From the NCBI GenBank assembly GCA_003994795.1, contig AP018269.1, positions 6,475,687 through 6,539,686 on the forward strand: a stretch of DNA of 64,000 nt, given 5' to 3'. The translations under genes and the position numbers were made by a program. The notes beneath the pieces were generated by a model. That model searched no databases. It worked only from the letters and a program-made list of their open reading frames with translations, and was not told where the DNA came from. The first letter of the stretch is position 1, and every line of letters starts with the position of its first letter. This DNA comes from Cylindrospermum sp. NIES-4074 (lineage in GTDB: Bacteria; Cyanobacteriota; Cyanobacteriia; Cyanobacteriales; Nostocaceae). Shown here in pieces: positions 1-8,842 of the stretch.

Positions 1-1
1 C

Positions 2-1519
2 GAACTCTCCCGCCATGATCCCGACGTTCCCCACTGGGATACTCTCTCAGCGGCAGAAAAACGCCTTTATGCCCGGATGATGGAAGTTTTTGCCGGCTTT
101 TTAACCCATACTGACTACCACATTGGTCGCCTACTCGACTTCCTCAAAACTATCGGCGAGTTCGACAACACTGTAATTATGGTCATCTCGGACAATGGAG
201 CAAGTTCTGAAGGTGGCCCCACTGGTTCGGTTAATGAGAACCTGTTTTTTAACAATGTGCCAGAATCCCTAGAGGAAAATCTCAAGGCACTGCATAAGCT
301 AGGCAGTGCAGAAACCTTCAATCATTATGCTTGGGGCTGGACTTGGGCAGGTAATACGCCTTTCCGTCGCTGGAAACGGGAAACCTATCGAGGTGGAATC
401 AGCGACCCCTTGATAATCCATTGGACTCAAGGCATTGAGGCAAAAGGCGAAATCCGTACTCAGTACGCCCATGCCATTGACCTAGTGCCAACAGTACTTG
501 ACCTACTAGAAATTGAACCACCTACAACCATCAGGGGTGTCACCCAATCGCCTATCGAAGGTGTCAGCTTTGCCCATACTTTTAATAATCAAAACGCACC
601 CACTCAGCACCTTACCCAGTATTTTGAAATGATGGGACATCGCTCTCTTTATCAGGATGGCTGGCGGGCGGTTTGTCCTTGGCCTGGTCCCTCATTTACA
701 GAAGCAGATCAGTTTTTTGGTGCGCCCATTTCGGCTGAAACTCTGACAGACTTGGACACCCATCATTGGGAACTGTATCACGTCGCTCAGGATTTTGCCG
801 AAAATTACAACATTGCTACAGACAACCGCCCCAAGTTAATTGAGATGATTGCCACTTGGTATGTAGAGGCGGGTAAATACAATGTGTTACCTGTGGATGG
901 AAGGGGTGTACAACGATTCGCCCAAGAACGTCCTCATATTGCTGTCAATCGTAGCCGCTATATTTACTATCCTGATACTCAGCCAATCCCAGCCAATTGT
1001 GCTGTCAATTTGCTCAATCGTTCCCACAGTATTACAGCAGATGTAGAAATTTCCAGAGGTGGCGCACAAGGAGTATTACTTGCTCACGGGGGTAATGATG
1101 GTGGTTACTCCTTCTATGTCAAAGATGCTAAACTGCACTGGGTTCATAACTATGTAGCGCGATCGCTCTACCATGTCGAGTCTAGGTCATTAGTCTCGGA
1201 GGGTCGGCACCAGTTGCGTTTTGAGTTTGAAGTGACGGGTCAGCCAGATTTAGCGAAGGGGAAAGGATCGCCAGGTCACGCCCAACTTTATATCGATGGG
1301 AAATTAGTTGGGCAAGCTAATGTCCCTGTAACTACTCCCTTAGCGTTAGGTCTGACCAGTGGTGTGACCTGTGGGATAGCCCCTGGTGCGTCTGTAACAA
1401 CTGATTATGAACCACCCTTCAAGTTTACGGGCAAGATTCATAGCGTGATAGTGGATGTTAGTGGAGATTTGATTCAAGACCGTGAAGCCGAAATGCGTGC
1501 CATTATGGCACGACAGTAG
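2..1519 (+). CDS. arylsulfatase, C-terminal part (5' end outside window)
   Basis: The frame is open to the left edge, so the N-terminus with the sulfatase Cys/Ser active-site motif is missing. The visible part begins with residues typical of arylsulfatase A-like enzymes and carries the metal-site segment ISDNGASSEGG at about residue 60. It continues through a WGWTWAGNTPFRRWKRETYRGG region, the conserved lysine-containing stretch near the active site, to a beta-rich C-terminal domain of roughly 200 residues. Enzymes of this family hydrolyse aryl or alkyl sulfate esters and release sulfate. No signal peptide can be judged because the start is missing. It stops 363 bp before the next intact gene, and the spacer contains only decayed coding sequence. 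The assignment to the sulfatase family is firm; the substrate is unknown. Confidence 0.85.
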   Translation, partial: ELSRHDPDVPHWDTLSAAEKRLYARMMEVFAGFLTHTDYHIGRLLDFLKTIGEFDNTVIMVISDNGASSEGGPTGSVNENLFFNNVPESLEENLKALHKLGSAETFNHYAWGWTWAGNTPFRRWKRETYRGGISDPLIIHWTQGIEAKGEIRTQYAHAIDLVPTVLDLLEIEPPTTIRGVTQSPIEGVSFAHTFNNQNAPTQHLTQYFEMMGHRSLYQDGWRAVCPWPGPSFTEADQFFGAPISAETLTDLDTHHWELYHVAQDFAENYNIATDNRPKLIEMIATWYVEAGKYNVLPVDGRGVQRFAQERPHIAVNRSRYIYYPDTQPIPANCAVNLLNRSHSITADVEISRGGAQGVLLAHGGNDGGYSFYVKDAKLHWVHNYVARSLYHVESRSLVSEGRHQLRFEFEVTGQPDLAKGKGSPGHAQLYIDGKLVGQANVPVTTPLALGLTSGVTCGIAPGASVTTDYEPPFKFTGKIHSVIVDVSGDLIQDREAEMRAIMARQ

Positions 1520-1533
1520 CAACAAGATGAAAC

Positions 1534-1820
1534 ATTCTTTTACAGCCCCGACCGTGCAATAGAGATAGATATCCCACATTGGTTTTTAGGGGTAAAAGTA
1601 GCGAAGATACGGTTGGCGAAGTATTTAGGGCTTGCTGAAAATTTTTGCGCTCCTGTGGGAATCCACCACCGAAACTTTACAAAAATCACCCTACCGTGGA
1701 GGTGTAGTTGGGATTGTTACTGAGTGGTTTTACTTTAGAACAGCGTGGCGATTTTTATGAAAATCAGGATGTATGGATTATTGCTGGCACGGAAAAAGAA
1801 AAAAACACAAATTTTTTATA
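1534..1820 (+). pseudogene. decayed coding remnant, family not recognised
   Basis: No intact gene lies here, but protein-like stretches occur in successive frames. One frame reads FYSPDRAIEIDIPHWFLGVK (about 1552-1611). A second reads SPYRGGVVGIVTEW around 1687-1728. A third reads SGFTLEQRGDFYENQDVWII (about 1720-1779) and stops at 1818-1820. This pattern is what a gene interrupted by two or more frameshifts looks like. The family was not recognised. It lies immediately upstream of a plasmid-type ribbon-helix-helix protein gene, so it may be the decayed upstream partner of that gene, but this is inference. Random translation could also give such stretches, so confidence is low. Confidence 0.3.
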
Positions 1821-1848
1821 GTTACGACCACCTGCCCGCTATAAAATG

Positions 1849-1878
1849 TCTATACTTAAGTGCATAAGATAGTGTAGA
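1849..1878. promoter_or_regulatory. possible autoregulatory operator of the RHH gene
   Basis: The 30 bp just upstream of the GTG start contain nested imperfect inverted repeats: TCTATAC (1849-1855) against GTGTAGA (1872-1878), and an inner CTTA/TAAG pair. The half-site word GTGTAGA also recurs inside the gene. Ribbon-helix-helix proteins often bind inverted repeats at their own promoter; the role here is inferred from position only. Confidence 0.3.
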
Positions 1879-1882
1879 TATT

Positions 1883-2473
1883 GTGAAAAAAGTTGAACGA
1901 GAATCAATCAACTTTAAGCTGCCCAAGCCTTTGGTCGAAGCGCTCAGGGCTAGAGCTAGAGAACTTGAAACCACAGCCACGGATTTAGTCATTCGGGGGC
2001 TACACCATATTCTGAGTTCGACTGCTGAGGATACAGATAATAGTATAGAAGCTAGTGTAGAAACTCGTCTGCATGAACTGGAAACTCAACTTACCCAAGT
2101 GGCCTCTCGTATAGACTCGCGTGTAGAGAATGGTGTAGACGAGGAGTTAAAACAAAGATTTACACACTTTGAGCAAAAGACTGAGGCGATCGCTTTGAGA
2201 TTAGCACAAATTGAAGGGGCAATCTCTTTACTATCCCAGCGCTCATCAACTCCTCAGAGAAGGCAATCCTACCAATATCACCCACCGCAGCTTGAACTAC
2301 AAGCTTATACTGGGGAAAATCTGGCTAAAAGATTGGGTATCGATGCCGCAACTTTAAAACGGGAGCTTCATAATCAGAGTTCTAAGGATTTTGAAAGGTG
2401 GTGTAGGTCGAAAGATCCTGGTTCTGTTGGCTGGCGGTTTGGTGACGATGGACTCTTCCACCCCATCAAATGA
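1883..2473 (+). CDS. ribbon-helix-helix DNA-binding protein, plasmid-partition/accessory type
   Basis: 196 residues, GTG start. The N-terminal ~45 residues (INFKLPKPLVEALRARAREL and the following TTATDLVIRGLHHIL) fit the ribbon-helix-helix fold: a short beta strand followed by two helices. Residues ~55-115 are strongly helical and probably coiled coil (TRLHELETQL, EQKTEAIALRLAQIEGAI), giving oligomerisation. The C-terminal ~60 residues (ENLAKRLGIDAATLKRELHN) look like a second small helical DNA-binding domain, followed by a segment ending GWRFGDDGLFHPIK. Proteins of this layout are common on cyanobacterial plasmids and in mobile regions. A role in partition or transcriptional control is an inference. 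Upstream DNA has an imperfect palindrome that could be its operator. Confidence 0.6.
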   Translation: MKKVERESINFKLPKPLVEALRARARELETTATDLVIRGLHHILSSTAEDTDNSIEASVETRLHELETQLTQVASRIDSRVENGVDEELKQRFTHFEQKTEAIALRLAQIEGAISLLSQRSSTPQRRQSYQYHPPQLELQAYTGENLAKRLGIDAATLKRELHNQSSKDFERWCRSKDPGSVGWRFGDDGLFHPIK

Positions 2474-2506
2474 TGAAACATAGTCCAAATCTTAATTTCT
2501 TGGGTT

Positions 2507-2725
2507 GAAATGAAGATTTTTCATCACTTTTTCTCCCAGAATTAGCCTTATTTATTAACCCAATTAAATTACCAGATCTACCTGACTGGGGAGAAGCTGC
2601 ACAAAGTGCTCTCGAATCTTTTTTTCCTAAACTAGTAGTGTCTCTTTTATTACTTGATATTGAACGCTTAACACCCCTTGCACGTAGTTGTGGTTTTGAC
2701 ATCCACTTTTCCAGGTGCAAGGTAT
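2507..2725 (+). pseudogene. possible gene fragment without a start codon
   Basis: About 72 codons stay open in one plus frame from 2507 to a TGA at 2723-2725 and read like a real protein (LPDLPDWGEAAQSALESFFP, then KLVVSLLLLDIERL). There is no credible start or ribosome binding site. The family was not recognised. It may be the tail of a decayed gene next to the RHH gene. The rest of the 2474-3021 spacer holds nothing else recognisable apart from a hairpin at 2795-2815. Confidence 0.25.
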
Positions 2726-2777
2726 GAGCCTCCAACTAGCGGCGATCGCCACTAGCAAAATATAGAAGAAACACCGC

Positions 2778-2815
2778 CGAGATTAAAAACCTCGAATCCT
2801 TACCAGGCAAGGATT
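2778..2815. terminator. double hairpin between RHH gene and P450
   Basis: CGAG/CTCG (2778-2781/2791-2794) is followed directly by a perfect 7-bp stem AATCCTT/AAGGATT (2795-2801/2809-2815) with a 7-nt loop. There is no long T tract. It is placed where a terminator for the minus-strand P450 gene, or for the plus-strand region, could lie. Confidence 0.35.
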
Positions 2816-3021
2816 ATAAAATGTGTTTCTTAAGAGTCTTGTTGTATTTGCGAGTTGAAGGAAGACAAAACAAGCACCCAATGATGAGTGACCTCAGCCA
2901 ATCCGGGATTTTGGAGATGGTTGCAGACAATATCATTCTAGCCGGGCGCAACGCGATTTTATCTGAATCAACCAACTATCAACCGCTTGCGCTGCTCCCC
3001 TGTCGTCCCAAACTCAAGTTG

Positions 3022-4443
3022 TTAGACTGATGAAGATGTGGACTGGGCTAATAATTTCAACCCAAATTTAGGCTGTAAGATAGTGGCTTCTATCTGTGAG
3101 ACAATCTCTTGATCAGGACTCAGAGTTAATGAAAACCTTTGCAAAATCATCGACAGCATCAACTGAACTTGTGTTGTCCCAAACCTGGCACCAACACATC
3201 CTCTCGCACCCATACCAAAGGGAATGTAGGCATATCGAGGACGAGCTTGTTCCTGTTCTGGGAGAAAACGATCAGGATCGAAATTGTCGGGATTTGGCCA
3301 GATAGTTGCGTCTTTGTGAATGACACAAATAGGAATACAGAAAGTTGCTCCTGTGGGAATTGTGTAATCACCAATAGGTATGTCTGATTCCACCAACCGC
3401 ATGGTCACAGGGTTGGGTGTGTACAAACGCAGAGATTCCTTGATCACGCGATTTAAATATTCAAGCCTTGGCAGATCCTCTAATTCTGGGAGTCGTCCAT
3501 CTAAGACCCGCGCTACTTCCTGCCGCGCTAAAGCTTGAATTTCTGGGTGTGTAGCTAGTAAATAACAAGTCCAAGTCAGAGCTGATCCAGCAGGATCAAA
3601 GCCACCAAACAAAAAAGTGAGCACTGAGCTACGAGCTTCGTTATCAGAAAAAAACTGCTCCCCGTTATCATTACGTTCGTTTAAAACTAGAGATAAGAGG
3701 TCATTTCGCTCATTGAGAGTTCTAGCTTTTCTTCTTTGTTCAATCAGTTCACCAGCACATTCTTGTAGACGAGTAACATCCTGATTCCATTGCCGATATT
3801 TGACGTCCCAAACTGGGGGGACAACCTCTTCTAGTCTTTGTTGAGATGTTGCCAAAATATGCTTAAATAATGTGCGGATTTCTTGTCCGAGATTTGTATT
3901 ACCGAACTCTTGTCCGAATGAACAACTACCCACAATGTCAAGTGTTAAGTTACTAAATTCTTCTTTGATATCAATAGCATCTCTCCTGACTGACCAGCCG
4001 TCTAACATTCTGGCTGTGCGGTCGTGGGTAGCCGAACATAGATATTGTAAAGATTGACCAATTAATAAGGGAAAAAATTTAGAGCGAGTTGTAATTGTTT
4101 CTGGGGGTTTTTGGAAAGTGAGGCTTTCTTTTCCCATCCATCCAAAGAGTTTTCTAGCGGCTTCTGGTCTGACAGATAAATGATTGGTGACTTCACCGAG
4201 AATGTCAATGTCACTCACAGAAACTGCGAGATCCGATGGTCCTAACCAAAATTTCACCACGGAACCATATTGCTGATGCAGTGCAGGCAAATAGTGCTGA
4301 AATCCACCTGTTTGCTTTAAGTTGACTAAGTTTCCCAAAAATGGGTTAGCTTGTGGACCGGGTAGAAGATCACCCAACTTTCGCAAAGTAGCTAAGTTAT
4401 TAAGTCCAACCAATCTCAAAACATTCCCTAAAATTTCGTCCAT
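3022..4443 (-). CDS. cytochrome P450 (copy B, C-terminally shortened)
   Basis: 473 residues. The heme ligand loop FGMGARGCVG (conserved Cys) is near residue 415, the K-helix ESLRLYTPNPVTMR (ExxR) near 335, and the proline-rich hinge LLPGPQANPFLGN near residue 26. There is no N-terminal membrane anchor. P450s are heme monooxygenases; the substrate is unknown. The I-helix reads FGGFDPAGSALTW: a Pro stands where most P450s have the proton-relay Thr. The start lies 48 bp after the cyclase stop, so the two are probably co-transcribed. It is a paralogue of the P450 at 8843-10303. The last ~430 bp are almost identical to that copy while the remainder has diverged. Its stop TAA replaces a CAA codon that is read through in the other copy, removing the last 13 residues. 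Confidence 0.92.
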   Translation of the reverse strand: MDEILGNVLRLVGLNNLATLRKLGDLLPGPQANPFLGNLVNLKQTGGFQHYLPALHQQYGSVVKFWLGPSDLAVSVSDIDILGEVTNHLSVRPEAARKLFGWMGKESLTFQKPPETITTRSKFFPLLIGQSLQYLCSATHDRTARMLDGWSVRRDAIDIKEEFSNLTLDIVGSCSFGQEFGNTNLGQEIRTLFKHILATSQQRLEEVVPPVWDVKYRQWNQDVTRLQECAGELIEQRRKARTLNERNDLLSLVLNERNDNGEQFFSDNEARSSVLTFLFGGFDPAGSALTWTCYLLATHPEIQALARQEVARVLDGRLPELEDLPRLEYLNRVIKESLRLYTPNPVTMRLVESDIPIGDYTIPTGATFCIPICVIHKDATIWPNPDNFDPDRFLPEQEQARPRYAYIPFGMGARGCVGARFGTTQVQLMLSMILQRFSLTLSPDQEIVSQIEATILQPKFGLKLLAQSTSSSV

Positions 4444-4491
4444 TTATTACAACCGTGTAAATATTTAAACTTGGGAGTATTTTCTCACAAT

Positions 4492-7400
4492 TTAGCCTGA
4501 CCTCAGTCTGGTTTTTGCCAAATCATCAGCAGCACCTAACTGAGTAAAAATTTCTTCGGCACGGGTGAGATGATGCGATCGCTTGGGATTATTGCTGCCA
4601 AGATGTCGTCCGAGTTCATAATGGGCTAAACCTAGCTGATAAGGTATTTGCAGACGTTCTGCTGCTTGCAGACTTTTTTTCCACGAAGCATAAGCGAGCA
4701 AACTATAACCTGACAACCATTCAAATAAACCTCGACAGCGCCAAGTATGAGGTTGACTAATTGCGAATGCTTGGGAATGTTCTTTGAGAGCTTTGCAGGC
4801 TAAACGTGCATTTAACTTGAATTCCTCTATTGGTTCCTGACGCTCAATAGCCTGTTCCCACCTTTCTAAGTACACGGTTGCCACACTTGCATAACCATCA
4901 ACATTGAAAGGGATAGCAGGTTTTGTTGTCGTTAAGAGTTGGATAGCTTGACGACAAGCCTCCATTGCTGCCGCTACTCTGCCATAGCGCCACTGAGCCT
5001 GAGCCTGCAACCCACAAGCCCAAATCAACTCAAAATTGTCAGGCTTGGAGCCAAACAAAGTTTCTACTGTTTCCAGAATGGCGATCGCTTCGCTGACTTG
5101 GTTCAACCTCAGGTGAATTTCAGCTTTGTTAAGTGAAGTGAGAATTTGGTTTTGGGTGTCACCACGACTACTAGCGGAATCGGTTATCCGGCTGAATTCT
5201 TGAATACATAACTTGAGATCCTCTTCAGTACCAGCAGTTTTATTGCGGACAAATAACAGTACCCCCATACTTGATTCCCAGCGGCGCAAGTCTCCCAAGC
5301 GCAGATGAATCTCTACAGCTTGTGTTAGCACTTCCCTCGCTGGTGCCCACCTCCCCATACCAATATCGCCGATGGCTGTGAGGAAAAATACCCAACCTGT
5401 TGTTGGCAGTTGATTCACTTTTACAGCCATTTCCCGGCCGAGGCGCTGATAGAATCTTCTAGTAGCTGCCGGTAGGACGGCAATTTGTGACATTCCTGCA
5501 TAACAACGTGCCAATTCTGGGCTTTCTCCCAGAGATTCAGCTAGGTTAAGAGCGGCTAAACCTGCATAGGTTGTTTTCGGCAATTCCTGAGCAAAAAAGT
5601 ACAGTTCTACGAGAATTTCATAGCAACGAATGATCTCTAAGGCATGTTCGGTGGGTAGTTCTTGGGGTCTGGACTTGATAGATTTAGGGGAAATCCGATT
5701 TTTGAGTTGCCTGGGTATAAGTTTAATCAGGGAAGTGGCTAATCCAATTGGTGTGTTAGGAATTGCTTGTTCGAGTCTAGCTAGACAACTCTCTATTGAA
5801 GTCCGGGCTTTAGGGGTGTTACCTAAGGAAAAATGGGCCATACCTAACTGTCGTTCCCAGCGTCCCCGGCGCAGTTGCTCATCTGGCTTTGAATATCTGG
5901 ACTTTTGGGAACTACTAAGCCTGTCAAATTCTAATGCTTTGGTGAAAAAGGCGATCGCTTCAGCGTTGGCGTAACTCCGCAGTGCTTGCTCTCCGGCCTT
6001 TTCTAGATACTCAATCGCTTTAGCTATGGTTTGACTTTGCTGTGGGATTCCGGCTTGCTCATCAACTGCTTTGCTCCAATGATAAGCCAGCATCGGATAG
6101 TAAGGAGACAAATCGCTCCCATGACTATTTTCAATCCACTGGGCAACTCGACAGTGTAACTCCTGACGCTGAGTAAACAGCATCAAGTTATAGGCAACTT
6201 CTTGAGTGATCACATGTTTGAAGATATAAGCCAAGTCTGGATCTGGTGTTTCCTGTAATGTCAAGTCAACTCCTTCCAAATTGTGGAGATAATTGAGTAA
6301 CTTCTCTTTTTCTTGTTCAACTGGATGGACGTCGCGCAGAGTTTTGTAAGCAAACATTCGTCCGATAACGCTGGCAACTTTGATCAACAATTGTTGTGAA
6401 AGTGAGAGTCGATCAATCCGGCTGGTAATCACGCCCTCCACTGTATCGGGGAAATTTAATTGGCTTAAATCTCCAGCTTCTGGAGTTAATCTGCACCGTC
6501 GTCCCTCAACTACCTCAATTAACCCAGCATCACGCAAGGCATAAGCTAATTCTTCACTGAAGAAGGGGTTGCCTTCAGCTTTGTTGTTAATTAGTTGGAT
6601 GACTGGAAAAGGCAGTGCATCTACTCCTAAGCGTTGGCAAACTAGAGCGATCGCTTCTGCGGGTTGCATGGCTCCCAATTCGATTTTCTGGGTGCTAGCC
6701 AATTGCAATATTTGAGCATATTCTACAGGCACAGGATCTGCCAAAGGGCGACAAGCAATGCACAACAGCAATGCTGGTACTCGCTGGCTAACTGCTACCG
6801 TAAGTCCCCAAGAAGCAGAATCTAGCCAGTGAGCATCTTCTAAAATCAGCAGTTTTGGTAATTGGCTGGCTCCTACTTGCAAAAGTTGCACTAATAAATT
6901 GCGGGTATTTTCAAACCTTACTTCGCTACTCATGTATTGAGTGATTTCGTTTTCTAGGAACTCCAGAGCTAAAACATCATTGAGCAGAGGTGACAGTTTA
7001 ATTAAATCTGGAACATGATTTTCTATCCAGCCTAAAAGATGGGTGCGTTGGGCTTCTAAGTCGCTGCCAAATTGCTTAAGTTGGAAAAATTCTCGAAAAA
7101 TATTGCGCCAAGCATAGTAAGTTGTTGATTTTTCAATAGCATCCCCAGCCCCAGTAAAGTTGCTAATTCCCATTTGTTGGGCTTGGGTTTGCAATTCTAG
7201 TAATAGTCGTGATTTACCAATTCCGGCTTCACCTTGAATAATAATTGTCTCGCTTTCAGCCTGATTTTGCAAAGCAGACAATTTTTGTATTAACAATTCT
7301 TTTTCTGCTATTCTCCCGACCATTTCGCCTGAAATTCGCGACAATATTTTCGGGTCTATAGTGGCTCCCGAAACTGTAAAAATCGCAATTTCTTCTGTTT

Positions 7401-8649
7401 TTCCTTTAACTTTAATCCGCCCCAAATCTAGAAATTCATATCGCCCAGAGGCGGCTTCTACTATCGATTCACTCAATAATATTTGTCCCGGTGCTGCTGT
7501 ACTCATCAACCGGGCTGCTATATTAGTTTGGTCACCAATGACACCATAAGTCATGCGCTGTTGACCACCATAGGCACCACACCCCATTTGTCCTAAACTG
7601 ATGCCAATTTGAACTGAGGTAATAAAGTTAAATTCTGGTGGGGTAGAACGTAGAGAAATGGCAGCTGCTATTGCCCGCGCGGCATTATCGTCATAACTAA
7701 TAGGCGCTCCAAAAGCCGCATAAATGACGCTGCCTTTATCGCCAATGTTTAACTGCAACAAATAACCACCGGCGTTTACCAGAATGTTTTGCGCCCAAGA
7801 TATATATTGGTTGAGTTTACTAGCAGCTACTGGATCTGAGTCATAATCTAAGCCACTAAAGCGTAAAAACAGAGTGCCAATTGTTCGCAGTTCGGCTAAA
7901 TATGCTTCTTGTCCACTAATGATTCGTTCGTAAACAGGAGGTAGTAACCAAGGTTTAATTTGGGATTCTGTGACGACTTCTGCCAGATTTTCCGGGAGTT
8001 GCCAAGGTGTGATGGCAACTGATTCTTTTAGTCCTGTGACAACTGTAAATTTCTCACCTTGATTAGTTTGTCGTTCTTCCAAGATGGTGACTCGATCTCG
8101 ATGGCGTTCGTAAGTTTTGCCATCAATAATGACTTCACCTTTTTCCGTCAATTTTTCTCCTGTCGCCATTCGATCTAAGGTGATACCCGCTAAAGTATCA
8201 ATATATTGAATTGTCGGATCACCTACTAAAAAGCGGCGGACTGTTCCCGTGGCAATTGCTACTTTTAAATCCAGAGATGTCCGAGACTCACCAATGAGAA
8301 CTTCTGAGAATTGCTCCATAACTCTCTGCATAGCTAAACCACAAGCGATCGCTCTTATTCCATCATCGGCATCAAACCAACAAGTAATTGCATCGCCGGC
8401 GAAACTAATCACGACCCCTTGATAATTTTTAACTTCCGTAATTATCGCATCGAAAACTTTATTTAATTCTTGAATTAATAGTTCTGCTCCCCGTTTTGGT
8501 CCGAAAATTTTTGCTAAATTAGCTGTCAAAGGAGTAAAGCCAGAAATATCAGCAAATAAAGTTGCTCCCTCTGAACTTTCAGGTAAAGGTTCGTTCCTAA
8601 ATATTGATAAAAGTCGGTCTATAAGAATGTAGCTTGTGAGTAATGTCAT
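4492..8649 (-). CDS. class III adenylate/guanylate cyclase with AAA-type ATPase and TPR-like region
   Basis: 1385 residues. Cyclase domain 1 (about 25-200) shows both metal-binding aspartates (LFADISGFT, Asp34; SFAGDAITCW, Asp86). A second cyclase-like domain (about 260-430) has GVIGDQTNIAARLMS, the Asn/Arg transition-state region, but a less canonical metal segment (LFLRFSGLDYDSD). An NTPase domain follows with Walker A GEAGIGKS near residue 473 and a Walker B-like LILEDAHW. The remaining ~600 residues are helical, TPR-like repeats. The order (two cyclase domains, ATPase, TPR) matches the soluble adenylyl cyclase (ADCY10) class. Whether it makes cAMP or cGMP cannot be settled from the sequence. 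Its start lies 193 bp beyond the end of P450 copy A, with a hairpin between, so it likely has its own promoter; P450 copy B follows by 48 bp. Confidence 0.88.
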   Translation of the reverse strand: MTLLTSYILIDRLLSIFRNEPLPESSEGATLFADISGFTPLTANLAKIFGPKRGAELLIQELNKVFDAIITEVKNYQGVVISFAGDAITCWFDADDGIRAIACGLAMQRVMEQFSEVLIGESRTSLDLKVAIATGTVRRFLVGDPTIQYIDTLAGITLDRMATGEKLTEKGEVIIDGKTYERHRDRVTILEERQTNQGEKFTVVTGLKESVAITPWQLPENLAEVVTESQIKPWLLPPVYERIISGQEAYLAELRTIGTLFLRFSGLDYDSDPVAASKLNQYISWAQNILVNAGGYLLQLNIGDKGSVIYAAFGAPISYDDNAARAIAAAISLRSTPPEFNFITSVQIGISLGQMGCGAYGGQQRMTYGVIGDQTNIAARLMSTAAPGQILLSESIVEAASGRYEFLDLGRIKVKGKTEEIAIFTVSGATIDPKILSRISGEMVGRIAEKELLIQKLSALQNQAESETIIIQGEAGIGKSRLLLELQTQAQQMGISNFTGAGDAIEKSTTYYAWRNIFREFFQLKQFGSDLEAQRTHLLGWIENHVPDLIKLSPLLNDVLALEFLENEITQYMSSEVRFENTRNLLVQLLQVGASQLPKLLILEDAHWLDSASWGLTVAVSQRVPALLLCIACRPLADPVPVEYAQILQLASTQKIELGAMQPAEAIALVCQRLGVDALPFPVIQLINNKAEGNPFFSEELAYALRDAGLIEVVEGRRCRLTPEAGDLSQLNFPDTVEGVITSRIDRLSLSQQLLIKVASVIGRMFAYKTLRDVHPVEQEKEKLLNYLHNLEGVDLTLQETPDPDLAYIFKHVITQEVAYNLMLFTQRQELHCRVAQWIENSHGSDLSPYYPMLAYHWSKAVDEQAGIPQQSQTIAKAIEYLEKAGEQALRSYANAEAIAFFTKALEFDRLSSSQKSRYSKPDEQLRRGRWERQLGMAHFSLGNTPKARTSIESCLARLEQAIPNTPIGLATSLIKLIPRQLKNRISPKSIKSRPQELPTEHALEIIRCYEILVELYFFAQELPKTTYAGLAALNLAESLGESPELARCYAGMSQIAVLPAATRRFYQRLGREMAVKVNQLPTTGWVFFLTAIGDIGMGRWAPAREVLTQAVEIHLRLGDLRRWESSMGVLLFVRNKTAGTEEDLKLCIQEFSRITDSASSRGDTQNQILTSLNKAEIHLRLNQVSEAIAILETVETLFGSKPDNFELIWACGLQAQAQWRYGRVAAAMEACRQAIQLLTTTKPAIPFNVDGYASVATVYLERWEQAIERQEPIEEFKLNARLACKALKEHSQAFAISQPHTWRCRGLFEWLSGYSLLAYASWKKSLQAAERLQIPYQLGLAHYELGRHLGSNNPKRSHHLTRAEEIFTQLGAADDLAKTRLRSG

Positions 8650-8764
8650 AACTGTTTTTATTGCAGATAAGGTAAAGTTTTGCTAAGGTCTTCGGAAGAG
8701 TTAAAAATTAAATAATTTAAAAACTGAATTTCTAGCTAATTTTATTTGTGTATCTTCTCATAAA

Positions 8765-8801
8765 CTCTGTTAAGGCAAGTATAGGCAATGCCTCAACAGA
8801 G
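8765..8801 (-). terminator. hairpin after P450 copy A
   Basis: CTCTGTT (8765-8771) pairs with AACAGAG (8795-8801), and inside it AGGCA (8773-8777) pairs with TGCCT (8789-8793) with one mismatch between the blocks. On the minus strand this lies between the P450 stop and the cyclase start, so it may end the P450 transcript. Confidence 0.5.
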
Positions 8802-8842
8802 ATATCTAGTCATTTTAAACACAACTCAAATTTTTGTATTTC

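Noticed and set aside
2821-3030. 69-residue open frame on the plus strand before P450 copy B
   Set aside because: It begins in a structured spacer, lacks a clear ribosome binding site and overlaps the P450 3' end; no family resemblance.
3096-3387. Open frames antisense to P450 copy B that recur antisense to copy A
   Set aside because: They are conserved only because the two P450 genes are almost identical there; they carry no start signals of their own.
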